Shown: piece after piece, positions 1 to 7,010 of the stretch
Layout of the letters: each line of letters begins with the position of its first letter
Numbering within the stretch: the first letter of the stretch is position 1
From: Actinomycetes bacterium
GTDB taxonomy: Bacteria; Actinomycetota; Actinomycetes; Actinomycetales; Microbacteriaceae
Length of the DNA stretch: 16,100 nt
Reading direction: 5' to 3'
Assembly (NCBI GenBank): GCA_023451265.1
Contig: JAEYAG010000098.1
Coordinates: 1 to 16,100 of the forward strand
Notes under the pieces: generated by a model
Told to the model about the DNA's origin: nothing
Seen by the model: only the letters and a program-made list of their open reading frames with translations
The model's database searches: none
Program-made: the position numbers and the translations under genes

Positions 1-1957
1 CGTCGGCCCCCGCGGCGCCCGCGGGCGCCCGGTCCGCGCGCCGCTCCGGGAGGTCCGCCGCGGGCTGAGCCTCTTCGAGACCTTCGATGCGTGCGGCGGC
101 CATCTGCTGCGCGGCCAGCTCGGCGTAGAGGCCGCCGAGCGCGAGCAGTTCGGTGTGCGTGCCGGACTCCACGATGCGCCCGGCCTCGATGACGTGGATC
201 ACGTCGGCGCCGATGACGGTGGACAGGCGATGCGCGATCGACAGCGTGGTCCGCCCCTGCGCGACGCTGTCGATGGCCTCCTGCACGACACGCTCCGACA
301 CGGTGTCCAGCGCGCTCGTCGCCTCGTCTAGCAGCAGCACCGGCGGATCCTTGAGCAGCACCCGCGCGATCGCGATCCGCTGCTTCTCGCCGCCGGAGAG
401 CCGGTAGCCGCGCTCCCCCACGATCGTGTCGTAACCGTGCTCGAACCCGGTGATGATGTGGTGGATGTTCGCGGCGACACAGGCGGCCTCCACCTCGGCA
501 TCCGTCGCGTCGGGCTTGGCGTACCGCAGGTTCTCACGGATCGTGGCGTGGAAGAGGTAGGTCTCCTGCGACACGATGCCGACGTGGTCGATGATCGATT
601 CGTGCCGCAGCGAGCGCACGTCCGCGCCGCTGAAGAGCACGCTGCCGTCGGAGGCCTCGTAGAACCGCGGTGCGAGGTAGAGCACCGTCGTCTTGCCCGC
701 ACCGGACGGGCCGACGAACGCGACGTGCTGGCCCGGTTCGGCGACGAACGATACGCCGCCGAGCGTCGCGCGCGCGTCGGCTGCGGCGTCGGGGTAGCGG
801 AAGACGACGTCCCGGAACTCGATGCGCCCGACCGGTCCCGGCGCCTGGGCGACGTCGATCGCGTCGGGGGCGTCGCTGATGGCGGGGACGAGATCGAGGT
901 ACTCGAAGATGCGGGCGAACAGGGCGCGGGAGGTCTGGAGGTCGAGCGCGACGCGCATGAGACCCATGAGCGGCTGCAGCAGCCGCGCCTGCACGGTCGT
1001 GAACGCGACGACGGTGCCGGCGGTGATCGCCCCGCTGCCGCCGGCGATGAGGTACCCCGACATGAGGTAGATGACCGCGGGCACCGACGCCATGAGCACC
1101 TGCACGACGGCGAAGAACCCCTGGCCGCTCATGGCGCGCTGCACCTGGAGCCGCACCTGGTTGACGTTCTCGTCGCGGTAGCGCTGGGACTCGGTGCGCT
1201 GCCGGTTGAAGGCCTTCGACAGCAGGATGCCGCTGACCGACAGGGTCTCCTGGGTGATGCTGGTCAGCTCCGACAGCGACTCCTGCGTCTGCCCCGCGAT
1301 GCGCGCCCGCACCTGACCGACGCGGCGCTGCACGAAGATGAGGATCGGCATGAGGATCACGGCGATGATGGTCAGCCGCCAGTCGATGAGGATCATCGCG
1401 ACGAGCGCGGAGACGACGGTCACGGCGTTGCCGAGGATGCTGGTGACGGTGTTGGTGAGCACGCCTGAGACGCCGCCGACGTCGTTCTGCAGCCGCGACT
1501 GGATGACCCCGGTCTTCGTCCGCGTGAAGAACCCGAGCTCCATCGCCTGCAGGTGATCGAACAGCTTCACGCGCAGGTCGCCCGTGACACGGTTGCCGAC
1601 GGTGGCCGTCAGCCACGTCTGCGCGACGCCGAGCACCGCCGACAGCAGGAACAGCCCGATCATCGCGATCACGAGGCGGATGAGCAGACCGAGGTCGGGG
1701 CCGCCGCCGGTGGTCGGGAACAGCGCGTCGTCGAAGATGCGCTGCACGATCAGTGGCGGGATGACGCCGATCGCGGCGCCGGCGACGACGAGGATGCCGG
1801 TGACGACGATCCTGCCGATGTACGGCCGGAACAGGGCCATGACGCGACCGCCGAGGTCGGGGATCTCGGGCGCCTGCGCGTTGAGCCGCCGCTGGGCCGC
1901 CTCGTCGACACCGCGGAAGCCCATCCCGCCGCCGCGGCCGCCTGGCCCGCCACCCAT
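1..1957 (-). CDS. ABC exporter, fused membrane and ATPase domains (C-terminus off the left edge)
   Basis: Half-size ABC exporter of the multidrug/lipid type, with an N-terminal transmembrane domain and a C-terminal nucleotide-binding domain, expected to act as a dimer in the cell membrane. My reading of the minus strand gives about 652 codons without a stop. A short Gly-rich N-terminus is followed by the membrane domain (residues about 40-340, including FFTRTKTGVIQSRLQNDVGG, typical of the first cytoplasmic loop). Walker A (GPSGAGKTT) is near residue 415, the signature LSGGEKQR near 519, Walker B (VLLLDEATSALD) near 540 and the H-loop (SIAHRLSTV) near 574. All ATPase motifs look intact. The reading frame is still open at base 2, after an Ala/Glu-rich tail, so the true end lies outside. 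An in-frame GTG at 1963, seven bases after TAGGCT, could be a leaderless start two codons earlier. The substrate cannot be told from the sequence. Confidence 0.93.
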   Translation of the reverse strand, partial: MGGGPGGRGGGMGFRGVDEAAQRRLNAQAPEIPDLGGRVMALFRPYIGRIVVTGILVVAGAAIGVIPPLIVQRIFDDALFPTTGGGPDLGLLIRLVIAMIGLFLLSAVLGVAQTWLTATVGNRVTGDLRVKLFDHLQAMELGFFTRTKTGVIQSRLQNDVGGVSGVLTNTVTSILGNAVTVVSALVAMILIDWRLTIIAVILMPILIFVQRRVGQVRARIAGQTQESLSELTSITQETLSVSGILLSKAFNRQRTESQRYRDENVNQVRLQVQRAMSGQGFFAVVQVLMASVPAVIYLMSGYLIAGGSGAITAGTVVAFTTVQARLLQPLMGLMRVALDLQTSRALFARIFEYLDLVPAISDAPDAIDVAQAPGPVGRIEFRDVVFRYPDAAADARATLGGVSFVAEPGQHVAFVGPSGAGKTTVLYLAPRFYEASDGSVLFSGADVRSLRHESIIDHVGIVSQETYLFHATIRENLRYAKPDATDAEVEAACVAANIHHIITGFEHGYDTIVGERGYRLSGGEKQRIAIARVLLKDPPVLLLDEATSALDTVSERVVQEAIDSVAQGRTTLSIAHRLSTVIGADVIHVIEAGRIVESGTHTELLALGGLYAELAAQQMAAARIEGLEEAQPAADLPERRADRAPAGAAGAD

Positions 1958-2020
1958 CGCCACGACGGCCAGCCTACGACCGGTCGCCGACAGCGTGCCC
2001 CCGACGCAGCCGCGGCTGGG

Positions 2021-2659
2021 TCAGCCCAGCCCCGCCACGAGGTTGATGACGGTGGCGAGGATGACGGCGCCGAACAGGTACGCCAGCATGGTCTGCGCGA
2101 TGACGATGCGGCGGATCGCGGTGGAGGCGACGTCGGTGTCGGCGACCTGATAGGTCATGCCGAGCCCCACCGAGAAGTAGGCGAAGTCGACGTAGCTCGG
2201 GTCCTCGTCCTGGTGAAAGTCGATGCCGCCGGACGGATGGGAGAAGTACAGGTGGGCGTAGCGCAGCATGTAGTCCACCTGGATGAGCGCCCATGACGAC
2301 GCGACGGCGACGACGGCGAGGCCGGCGAGCACCGAGGCGAGCACCGGGCCGGCATCGCGGGTCTGGATCAGCACGACGCCGACCGCGGTGAGGCTCACGA
2401 GGCTCCCCGCCACCGCGATCAGCCGCGCCAGCCGGCGCCCCGGATCCTCGCGTGTCGCGTGAGCACGGGTGGCCCCGGCATCCATCGGCCAGGTCACCCG
2501 CAGGATCCATACCGTGTTCGTCAGCGCGAGCGCCGACCAGCCGCTCAGCAGGGCCGCCGCCAGTCCCAGCCAGGGCACGACGGCCACGGCGACGACGACG
2601 CCGATCACGATGCTCACGATCCCGCGGAGGAGGAGGGTGTGGTGAGCCGGGGTCTTCAT
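2021..2659 (-). CDS. DUF1345 family membrane protein
   Basis: A 212-residue integral membrane protein. Hydrophobic segments lie at about residues 12-32, 33-52, 80-99, 106-128 and 186-208. The soluble stretch between the last two carries the family's hallmarks: VDYMLRYAHLYF (about 128-139) and YFSVGLGMTYQVADTDV (about 161-177). Family members are about this long and have no established biochemical role. The stop lies 63 bases before the ABC exporter start on the same strand, so co-transcription is possible, but the exporter also has its own -10-like TAGGCT. The ATG at 2659 follows CACGAT by six bases, a leaderless-type arrangement, with no clear Shine-Dalgarno. It is transcribed divergently from the MFS pump. 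Assignment to DUF1345 is from the recalled motif pattern. Confidence 0.85.
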   Translation of the reverse strand: MKTPAHHTLLLRGIVSIVIGVVVAVAVVPWLGLAAALLSGWSALALTNTVWILRVTWPMDAGATRAHATREDPGRRLARLIAVAGSLVSLTAVGVVLIQTRDAGPVLASVLAGLAVVAVASSWALIQVDYMLRYAHLYFSHPSGGIDFHQDEDPSYVDFAYFSVGLGMTYQVADTDVASTAIRRIVIAQTMLAYLFGAVILATVINLVAGLG

Positions 2660-2779
2660 GGACCGATCGTGCCACCGCGGGCGGGAATGCGATGTCGCAC
2701 CGCGCGGTTATCGTTGGGGTTCGCCCGGCTGACCGCGGCGCGCTCCCCCTGCCTGCACGACACTCGAGGAGACACCGCC
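2660..2779. promoter_or_regulatory. Divergent promoter region, DUF1345 gene / MFS gene
   Basis: This 120-bp spacer must drive both neighbours. On the minus strand CACGAT sits six bases from the DUF1345 ATG. On the plus strand TATCGT near 2709 could be a -10 for the MFS gene, leaving a leader of about 60 bases. A good GAGGAG Shine-Dalgarno (2766-2771) precedes the ATG at 2780. No regulator gene or obvious operator dyad is present. Confidence 0.4.
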
Positions 2780-4273
2780 ATGACCGCGACCGACACCGTG
2801 AAGACGACGACCGGCCCGATCCTCACCCCCGCGCAGAACCGCGTGGTGTGGCTGCTGCTGGCGGCGGCTTTCGTCGCGATCCTCAACGAGACGACGATGG
2901 GTGTCGCGATCCCGCACCTCATCGACGACCTCGGCATCACCGCCGTCGCCGCGCAGTGGCTGACGACGGCGTTCATGCTCACGATGGCCGTCGTCATCCC
3001 GACCACGGGCTTCCTGCTGCGCCGCTTCACGACCCGCGCCATGTTCGGCGCGGCGATGGGGCTGTTCTCGACCGGAACGCTCGTCGCCCTCCTGGCGCCG
3101 GGCTTCGAGGTCCTGCTCGCCGGCCGGGTCATTCAGGCGTCGGGCACGGCGATCGTCATGCCGTTGCTCATGACGACGCTGATGAGCGTCGTGCCGGCGC
3201 AGCACCGCGGCCGCATGATGGGACGGGTGAGCGTCGTCATCTCGCTCGCGCCCGCGATCGGGCCGACGATGGCCGGGCTCGTCCTCGACAACCTCACGTG
3301 GCGCTGGATCTTCGCGATCGTATTGCCGGTGGCCATCGCCGCGCTCATCGCGGGGGTGCGCTGGATCCCGAACATCGGCGAGCAGACCCACGCGCCCATC
3401 GATGTGCTGTCGGTCGTGCTCTCGGCGCTCGGCTTCGGCGCACTGGTGTTCGGCCTCAGCCAGATCGGCGGCGGCGGCCACGGCACCGACCCGGCCGCCC
3501 AGGCGGCGGCGACCACCGCCACCACGACCCTCGTGGTGGCCCTCGTGATCGGCGCCGTGACGCTCGGGATCTTCCTGTGGCGGCAGGTCGCGCTGCAGCG
3601 TAAGGACGACGCGCTGCTGGACCTGCGCATCTTCCGCTCGGGCAACTTCTCGCTGTCGGTCGCGCACTTCGCGGTCATGTCGATGGCGTTCTTCGGCACC
3701 ATCACGGCCCTGCCGCTGTACCTGCAGAACACCGTCGGGCTGTCGGCGAGCGAGTCGGGTCTGGTCGTCCTGCCCGGCGCGCTGGCGATGGGCCTGCTGG
3801 GTCCCGTGATCGGCCGCATCTACGACCGCTGGGGCACGCGTGTGCTCCTGCTGCCCGGGACGATCGTCGTGCTGGCGATCCTGTGGGGCTTCACGACCCT
3901 GACGGAGTCGACGCCGGTGTGGATCCTCGTGATCACTCAGACGGTGCTGTCGATCGGGCTGGCGATGTCGTTCACGCCACTGTTCACGGCATCCCTCGGC
4001 TCACTCGAGCCGAAGTACTACTCCTATGGCAGCGCGACGGTCTCGACCGTGCAACAGGTAGCGGGGGCTGCGGGGATCGCGGTGCTCATCGCCGTCATGT
4101 CGTCGGTGTCGCAGGCCGCCGTGGATTCCGGTGCGGCGGATGCCGCCGCGGGCGCGGCCGGGGCGCGCGCGGCGTTCCTGCTGGCCGCGATCATCGGGAC
4201 TCCGCTGCTGATCAGCGCGTTCCTCATCCGCAAGCCGGCCGACGCCCCGGAGGGGATGCCCGCCGCGCACTGA
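2780..4273 (+). CDS. MFS efflux transporter, DHA2 (EmrB/QacA-like) family
   Basis: A 497-residue polytopic protein with about 14 predicted membrane segments, the size and topology of the drug:proton antiporter-2 branch of the major facilitator superfamily. Family marks include LNETTMGVAIPHL in the first helix, the loop FLLRRFTTRAMF after helix 2, GRVIQASGTAIVMPLL in helix 4 and the antiporter-type motif SLAPAIGPTMAGLVL in helix 5. A Gly/Ala/Thr-rich cytoplasmic loop (about residues 230-250) separates the two halves. The start is fixed by GAGGAG eight bases before ATG 2780. Upstream in-frame codons continue but are out of character. It is expected to export small hydrophobic or cationic compounds across the cell membrane, but the substrate is unknown. 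It could also be annotated as a Lde or Bmr-type permease. Confidence 0.92.
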   Translation: MTATDTVKTTTGPILTPAQNRVVWLLLAAAFVAILNETTMGVAIPHLIDDLGITAVAAQWLTTAFMLTMAVVIPTTGFLLRRFTTRAMFGAAMGLFSTGTLVALLAPGFEVLLAGRVIQASGTAIVMPLLMTTLMSVVPAQHRGRMMGRVSVVISLAPAIGPTMAGLVLDNLTWRWIFAIVLPVAIAALIAGVRWIPNIGEQTHAPIDVLSVVLSALGFGALVFGLSQIGGGGHGTDPAAQAAATTATTTLVVALVIGAVTLGIFLWRQVALQRKDDALLDLRIFRSGNFSLSVAHFAVMSMAFFGTITALPLYLQNTVGLSASESGLVVLPGALAMGLLGPVIGRIYDRWGTRVLLLPGTIVVLAILWGFTTLTESTPVWILVITQTVLSIGLAMSFTPLFTASLGSLEPKYYSYGSATVSTVQQVAGAAGIAVLIAVMSSVSQAAVDSGAADAAAGAAGARAAFLLAAIIGTPLLISAFLIRKPADAPEGMPAAH

Positions 4274-4291
4274 CGCGGCGTGATGTATCCG

Positions 4292-4306
4292 GCGGGCACT
4301 GCCCGC
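4292..4306 (+). terminator. Possible weak terminator hairpin after the MFS gene
   Basis: GCGGGC-act-GCCCGC forms a 6-bp GC-only stem with a three-base loop 18 bases after the MFS stop. No T-tract follows, so termination here is uncertain. Confidence 0.3.
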
Positions 4307-4331
4307 ACTCCTCTCAGCGACGACACCGGCG

Positions 4332-4361
4332 TACCATCGGCGGTGCGAGAAGGAGACGGTC
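4332..4361 (+). promoter_or_regulatory. -10 element and ribosome binding site of the CMD-family gene
   Basis: TACCAT (4332-4337) is a plausible -10, giving a leader of about 18 bases. GAAGGAG ends seven bases before ATG 4362, a strong Shine-Dalgarno that fixes the start. Confidence 0.45.
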
Positions 4362-4967
4362 ATGATCATCACGACCCCGGACCCCGCTGCTGCCGCCGGC
4401 TACGTTGCCGACCTCTATCGCGAGGACCTGGAGACGGACGGGTTCGTCTTCAGTCACACGCGTGCCATGGCCGTGAACCCGGAGGCGCTGCAGGCATTCG
4501 AGACGCTGATCCACGCGATCGTGCCTTCGATCGGGATCCGCACCTACGAGCTCGCCACGCTGGCCGCGGCCGCCGCGATCGGCTCACCCCACTGCCTGCT
4601 CGCCCACGGACGCAAGGCGCTGCGTGCCGAGGCGGTGGACGAGACCCAGTTGGCGAACATCGTCGCGGGAGCGGACGATGAGACGCTCAGCGCGGCCGAC
4701 CACGCCGTCCTCGATTTCGCTCGCCGACTGTCGACCGATCCCGGCGACATGACCGACGCCGACGCGCAGGCGCTGCGCGACGCGGGATTCGACGACCGTC
4801 AGATCGTCGACATCGCCCTGGCGGCCGCCGCGCGCAACTACTTCAGTCGCGCGCTGCAGGCGCTCGCCGTTCCTGTGGAGGATGACCTGGCCGGGCTCGA
4901 CCCGCACCTGCGCCGCGTGCTGCGCGCCGCCGGAGGACCGGAGGCGGACGCCGCCGCGGAGGCGTGA
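4362..4967 (+). CDS. Carboxymuconolactone decarboxylase / AhpD-like family protein
   Basis: A 201-residue, largely helical soluble protein resembling the peroxidase-related branch of the CMD/AhpD family. The core motif is SPHCLLAHGRKAL, giving Cys78, His82 and a preceding Glu63 (YELATLAAAAAIGSPHC). True AhpD alkylhydroperoxidases use a CxxC pair. Here only the second-type cysteine is present and the position three residues earlier is Ser75, so classical disulfide reductase chemistry is doubtful. A single-Cys CxxxH arrangement is seen in other members of the superfamily. The C-terminal half (DHAVLDFARRLSTDP, FDDRQIVDIALAAAARNYFSRALQ) also matches the family's second helical repeat. The likely role is peroxide or hydroperoxide handling, by inference only. 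It lies 88 bases after the MFS gene with its own promoter-like signals. Confidence 0.85.
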   Translation: MIITTPDPAAAAGYVADLYREDLETDGFVFSHTRAMAVNPEALQAFETLIHAIVPSIGIRTYELATLAAAAAIGSPHCLLAHGRKALRAEAVDETQLANIVAGADDETLSAADHAVLDFARRLSTDPGDMTDADAQALRDAGFDDRQIVDIALAAAARNYFSRALQALAVPVEDDLAGLDPHLRRVLRAAGGPEADAAAEA

Positions 4968-4977
4968 GGCGAGGCGG

Positions 4978-5097
4978 TCAGTTCGTGCTGCAGCATCCTC
5001 CGCCGCAGCAGGACGCGCCGTCCTCGACGACGGTCAGCAGGTTCTTGTCATCGCTGACGGGCTGGAGCTGCGGGGTGGGGAGGTTCGAGGTCGCCAT
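4978..5097 (-). CDS. 39-residue cysteine-rich-tail small protein
   Basis: A short gene on the minus strand: ATG at 5097, TGA at 4978. It encodes 39 residues, starting MATSNLPTPQLQPVSDDKN and ending SCCGGGCCSTN. The first 28 residues are polar and Pro/Gln/Asp-containing, with no membrane segment. The last 11 hold four cysteines as two pairs around three glycines, which could bind metal, form disulfides or be modified. TATCAT lies six bases before the ATG, placing transcription start at or near the A, so a leaderless mRNA is likely. The stop is 10 bases from the stop of the convergent CMD-family gene, and the 5' side faces the DJ-1-like gene. I do not recognise a named family. A RiPP-type precursor or metal-binding protein are possibilities only. 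No modifying enzyme is next to it. Confidence 0.65.
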   Translation of the reverse strand: MATSNLPTPQLQPVSDDKNLLTVVEDGASCCGGGCCSTN

Positions 5098-5162
5098 GAA
5101 TCGATGATACGTCGCTGTCAACCCCCGGGCGCGGCGGCAGGCCGGGACGTAGCGTCGAGGTC
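5098..5162. promoter_or_regulatory. Divergent leaderless-type promoters, small Cys protein / DJ-1-like gene
   Basis: On the minus strand TATCAT (plus-strand 5104-5109) is six bases from ATG 5097. On the plus strand TAGCGT (5150-5155) is seven bases from ATG 5163. Both spacings fit transcription starting on the start codon. TTGACA (minus strand, 5116-5121) is only six bases upstream of TATCAT, too close to act as its -35. Confidence 0.5.
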
Positions 5163-5711
5163 ATGAGCACTCTGACAGGGAAGAAGGTCGCGTTCGTCGC
5201 GACCGACGGTTTCGAAGACAGTGAGCTGACCTCGCCGTGGAAGGCGGTGACGGATGCCGGCGCCACAGCGGTCCTGGTCTCCCCCGAGTCCGGAAGAATC
5301 GAGGGAAAGAACGGGCATTCGCAGTCGGTGGACCTCGCCTCACGCGACGCCAGCGCGTCGGATTTCGACGCGCTCGTGCTGCCGGGCGGCGTCGTGAACG
5401 CCGATCATCTGCGGATGGACGAGGCGTCGGTCGCGTTCGCGCGCGACTTCTTCGCGCAGCACAAGCCGGTCGGCGCCATCTGCCACGCGGCGTGGCTTTT
5501 GATCGAGGCCGAGGTCGTCGATGGGCGCACGCTCACGAGCTACCCCAGCCTGAAGACCGACCTCGTCAACGCCGGGGCTGAGTGGGTCGACGAGGAGGTC
5601 GTCGTCGACCAGGGGCTCGTCTCGAGCCGCACGCCCGACGATCTGCCCGCGTTCAACGCGAAGGTCGTCGAGGAGATCGCCGAGGGCGAGCACGCCGGTC
5701 AGACGACCTGA
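5163..5711 (+). CDS. DJ-1/PfpI family protein (type 1 glutamine amidotransferase-like)
   Basis: A 182-residue single-domain protein of the DJ-1/PfpI/YhbO superfamily at full family length. The strand-helix start KKVAFVATDGFEDSEL carries the conserved Glu18 that contacts the nucleophile. VLPGGVVNADHLR (about 72-84) is the family's glycine loop. The nucleophile elbow AICHAAWLLIEA gives Cys107 followed by His108, and LTSYPSLKTDLVNAGAEW matches the conserved region after it. Members act as chaperones, deglycases/glyoxalases or stress proteins; which applies here is not visible. The start is ATG 5163 with only a weak AGGT upstream and a -10-like TAGCGT seven bases away, suggesting a leaderless message. 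Its neighbours, CMD family and a Cys-rich small protein, make a redox or electrophile stress setting plausible. Confidence 0.9.
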   Translation: MSTLTGKKVAFVATDGFEDSELTSPWKAVTDAGATAVLVSPESGRIEGKNGHSQSVDLASRDASASDFDALVLPGGVVNADHLRMDEASVAFARDFFAQHKPVGAICHAAWLLIEAEVVDGRTLTSYPSLKTDLVNAGAEWVDEEVVVDQGLVSSRTPDDLPAFNAKVVEEIAEGEHAGQTT

Positions 5712-5718
5712 CACCTGC

Positions 5719-5780
5719 GACCGACAGACGGATGCCGCGGCGAGATCGATCTCGCCGCGGCATCCGTCTGCGTGTCGGTC
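5719..5780. terminator. Bidirectional terminator palindrome between convergent genes
   Basis: Bases 5725-5770 are a perfect 23 + 23 bp palindrome centred on ATCGAT, with no unpaired loop in the DNA. An outer GACCGA/TCGGTC pair (5719-5724 with 5775-5780) extends it past a four-base bulge. It lies between the stops of the DJ-1-like gene (5711) and the opposing hydrolase (5779), and its right end includes part of the hydrolase stop codon. No T-tract on either strand, so it would be a GC-type, possibly bidirectional, terminator. Confidence 0.75.
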
Positions 5781-6471
5781 AGTCCCAGTCGAGGTAGTCC
5801 TCGATGAACCAGGAGGTCTCGCCGGGGTGCGTGAGTGCGAAGAAGTGGCCTGCGCCCTCGACGCCTTTGACGCTCACCAGGCCCGGCGCCGTCGCCTGCA
5901 GCGCGGCACCGTTGTCGGCGGGGGTGACGCGGTCATCGGCGCCCTGGATGACGAGCACCGGCGTGCCGTCGGCGATGGGCGCCCACTCGTCGGCCGGCGT
6001 GGCGGCCAGCGCCGCGGTCTGGACGGCGGCGAGCTCGGCCTGCGGCGCGAAGCTCTCACCGAAGACGGCGGCGAGCTCGCCCGTGAGCTCATCGGCGGGG
6101 GCGTCGCCGGTCTCGACGCCGAGCAGCAGCACGCCGTTCACACGGTCGTGATGGTCGAGGGCGATGGTCCGCGCGACGGCGCCGCCGAAGGCGTGACCGC
6201 CGACCCACGCGTCGTCGACGCCGAGCCCCGTGAGCACGTCGACGACGTCCTGGGCCAGGTCGTGCAGCGTGACGGCATCCGTCTGCGCGGTTCGCGTGCC
6301 GATGCGGATGACGCGGAAGTCCTCCTCCACGAGGATGCTGCCCAACGTGCCGAGGTAGGCGAAGTCGAGGCCCGCGGCGGGCAGGAGGACGACCACGGGG
6401 CCGGCGCCCTCGTCGAGGTACGGGACGGCGCGGCCGTCGGGTTCGAAGATCTGGCGGTCGGTTGCTGTCAC
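5779..6471 (-). CDS. Alpha/beta hydrolase-fold protein with Ala at the nucleophile position
   Basis: A 230-residue alpha/beta hydrolase-fold protein. Visible elements are the N-terminal strand and oxyanion region GAGPVVVLLPAAGLDF, the nucleophile elbow WVGGHAFGGAVAR (residues 89-101), the acid-strand motif VIQGADDRVTP (about 174-184) and the C-terminal histidine GAGHFFALTHP (His209). The elbow reads G-H-A-F-G, so the Ser/Cys/Asp nucleophile expected at residue 94 is Ala (codon GCC). Canonical ester or peptide hydrolysis is therefore unlikely unless another residue serves. A GHAFG branch of the superfamily exists in my recollection, so this is not necessarily a recent mutation. The start is GTG 6471 with GGAG four bases upstream. 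An ATG nearby at 6480 is out of frame. It is convergent with the DJ-1-like gene and divergent from the LysR-type ORF. Confidence 0.88.
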   Translation of the reverse strand: MTATDRQIFEPDGRAVPYLDEGAGPVVVLLPAAGLDFAYLGTLGSILVEEDFRVIRIGTRTAQTDAVTLHDLAQDVVDVLTGLGVDDAWVGGHAFGGAVARTIALDHHDRVNGVLLLGVETGDAPADELTGELAAVFGESFAPQAELAAVQTAALAATPADEWAPIADGTPVLVIQGADDRVTPADNGAALQATAPGLVSVKGVEGAGHFFALTHPGETSWFIEDYLDWD

Positions 6472-6514
6472 GGTTCTCCATCTTAGGTGGACCTTCCCGG
6501 TCGCTCGGAGCCCG

Positions 6515-6560
6515 GCGGGGACGGGGGCGGCGGGGCGGCGGGGACGGGGGCGGCGGGGCG
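6515..6560. repeat. G-rich 23-bp tandem repeat (two copies) with quadruplex potential
   Basis: Two exact tandem copies (6515-6537 and 6538-6560) of a unit containing GGGGACGGGGGCGGCGGGG. The plus strand carries many runs of three to five Gs with short spacers, fitting the usual G-quadruplex pattern. It sits in the 140-bp spacer between the divergent hydrolase (start 6471) and LysR-type ORF (start 6612). Confidence 0.85.
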
Positions 6561-6611
6561 GCGGACCAGCATCCCGCCGATCGCGGTACGGTCGAGCGGA
6601 GCGGAGGCGAC

Positions 6612-7010
6612 GTGAAGATCAAGAACCTGACGGCGTTCGTCGCGGTGGTGGATGCCGGAATGCACGCGCCGCGGGCGGCGCAGGCACTGGGAGTGCCGCT
6701 GGCGTCGATCCATTCCTCGCTCGAGAAGCTCGAAGACGAGGTCGGGCACCTGCTGATCGTGCGGGATGTCTCGCCGTGGCGGCTGACACCGGCAGGCGAG
6801 CTGCTGCTCGACGAGGCACGGCGGAGGATCGCGGACTCACCCGCATCCGCGCCGCCGCGTACGCCTCGAGGCACTCGGACCCGAGCCGCAGCCGGGCGTA
6901 GACGTCGATCGTCTCGAGCGCGGCTTTCACGTCGTCCCGCGTCCCGCACAGGGTCAGCTTCCGTCCGAGCACCTTCGACACCCACGCATCCGCACCGAGG
7001 GCGATGCTGA
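6612..7010 (+). CDS. LysR-type HTH protein, 3' part lost or replaced
   Basis: GTG 6612 is preceded by a strong GGAGG (spacing about four bases). The first 75 residues or so are a recognisable LysR-type winged-HTH: KIKNLTAFVAVVDAG, then the helix-turn-helix APRAAQALGVPLASIHSSLEKLEDEVG, then the wing LLIVRDVSPWRLTPAGELLLDEARRR. Past about residue 80 (base 6850) the frame runs as a low-complexity Arg/Ser/Pro tail that is the antisense of the frameshifted gene on the other strand. The native end is therefore missing. A normal LysR regulator is about 300 residues. A short HTH-only relative with a basic tail is also possible. The gene points toward ychF and was probably convergent with it before the region between them was filled. 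DNA binding may survive; effector sensing cannot. Confidence 0.6.
   Translation: MKIKNLTAFVAVVDAGMHAPRAAQALGVPLASIHSSLEKLEDEVGHLLIVRDVSPWRLTPAGELLLDEARRRIADSPASAPPRTPRGTRTRAAAGRRRRSSRARLSRRPASRTGSASVRAPSTPTHPHRGRC

Noticed and set aside
437..1616. Long Arg/Asp/His-rich open frames overlapping the ABC exporter on both strands
   Set aside because: Low-complexity shadow frames typical of high-GC coding DNA. The exporter frame has all ABC motifs.
5104..5121. TTGACA and TATCAT as a complete promoter for the small Cys protein
   Set aside because: Only six bases separate them, far short of the usual 16-18. TATCAT alone is kept as the -10.
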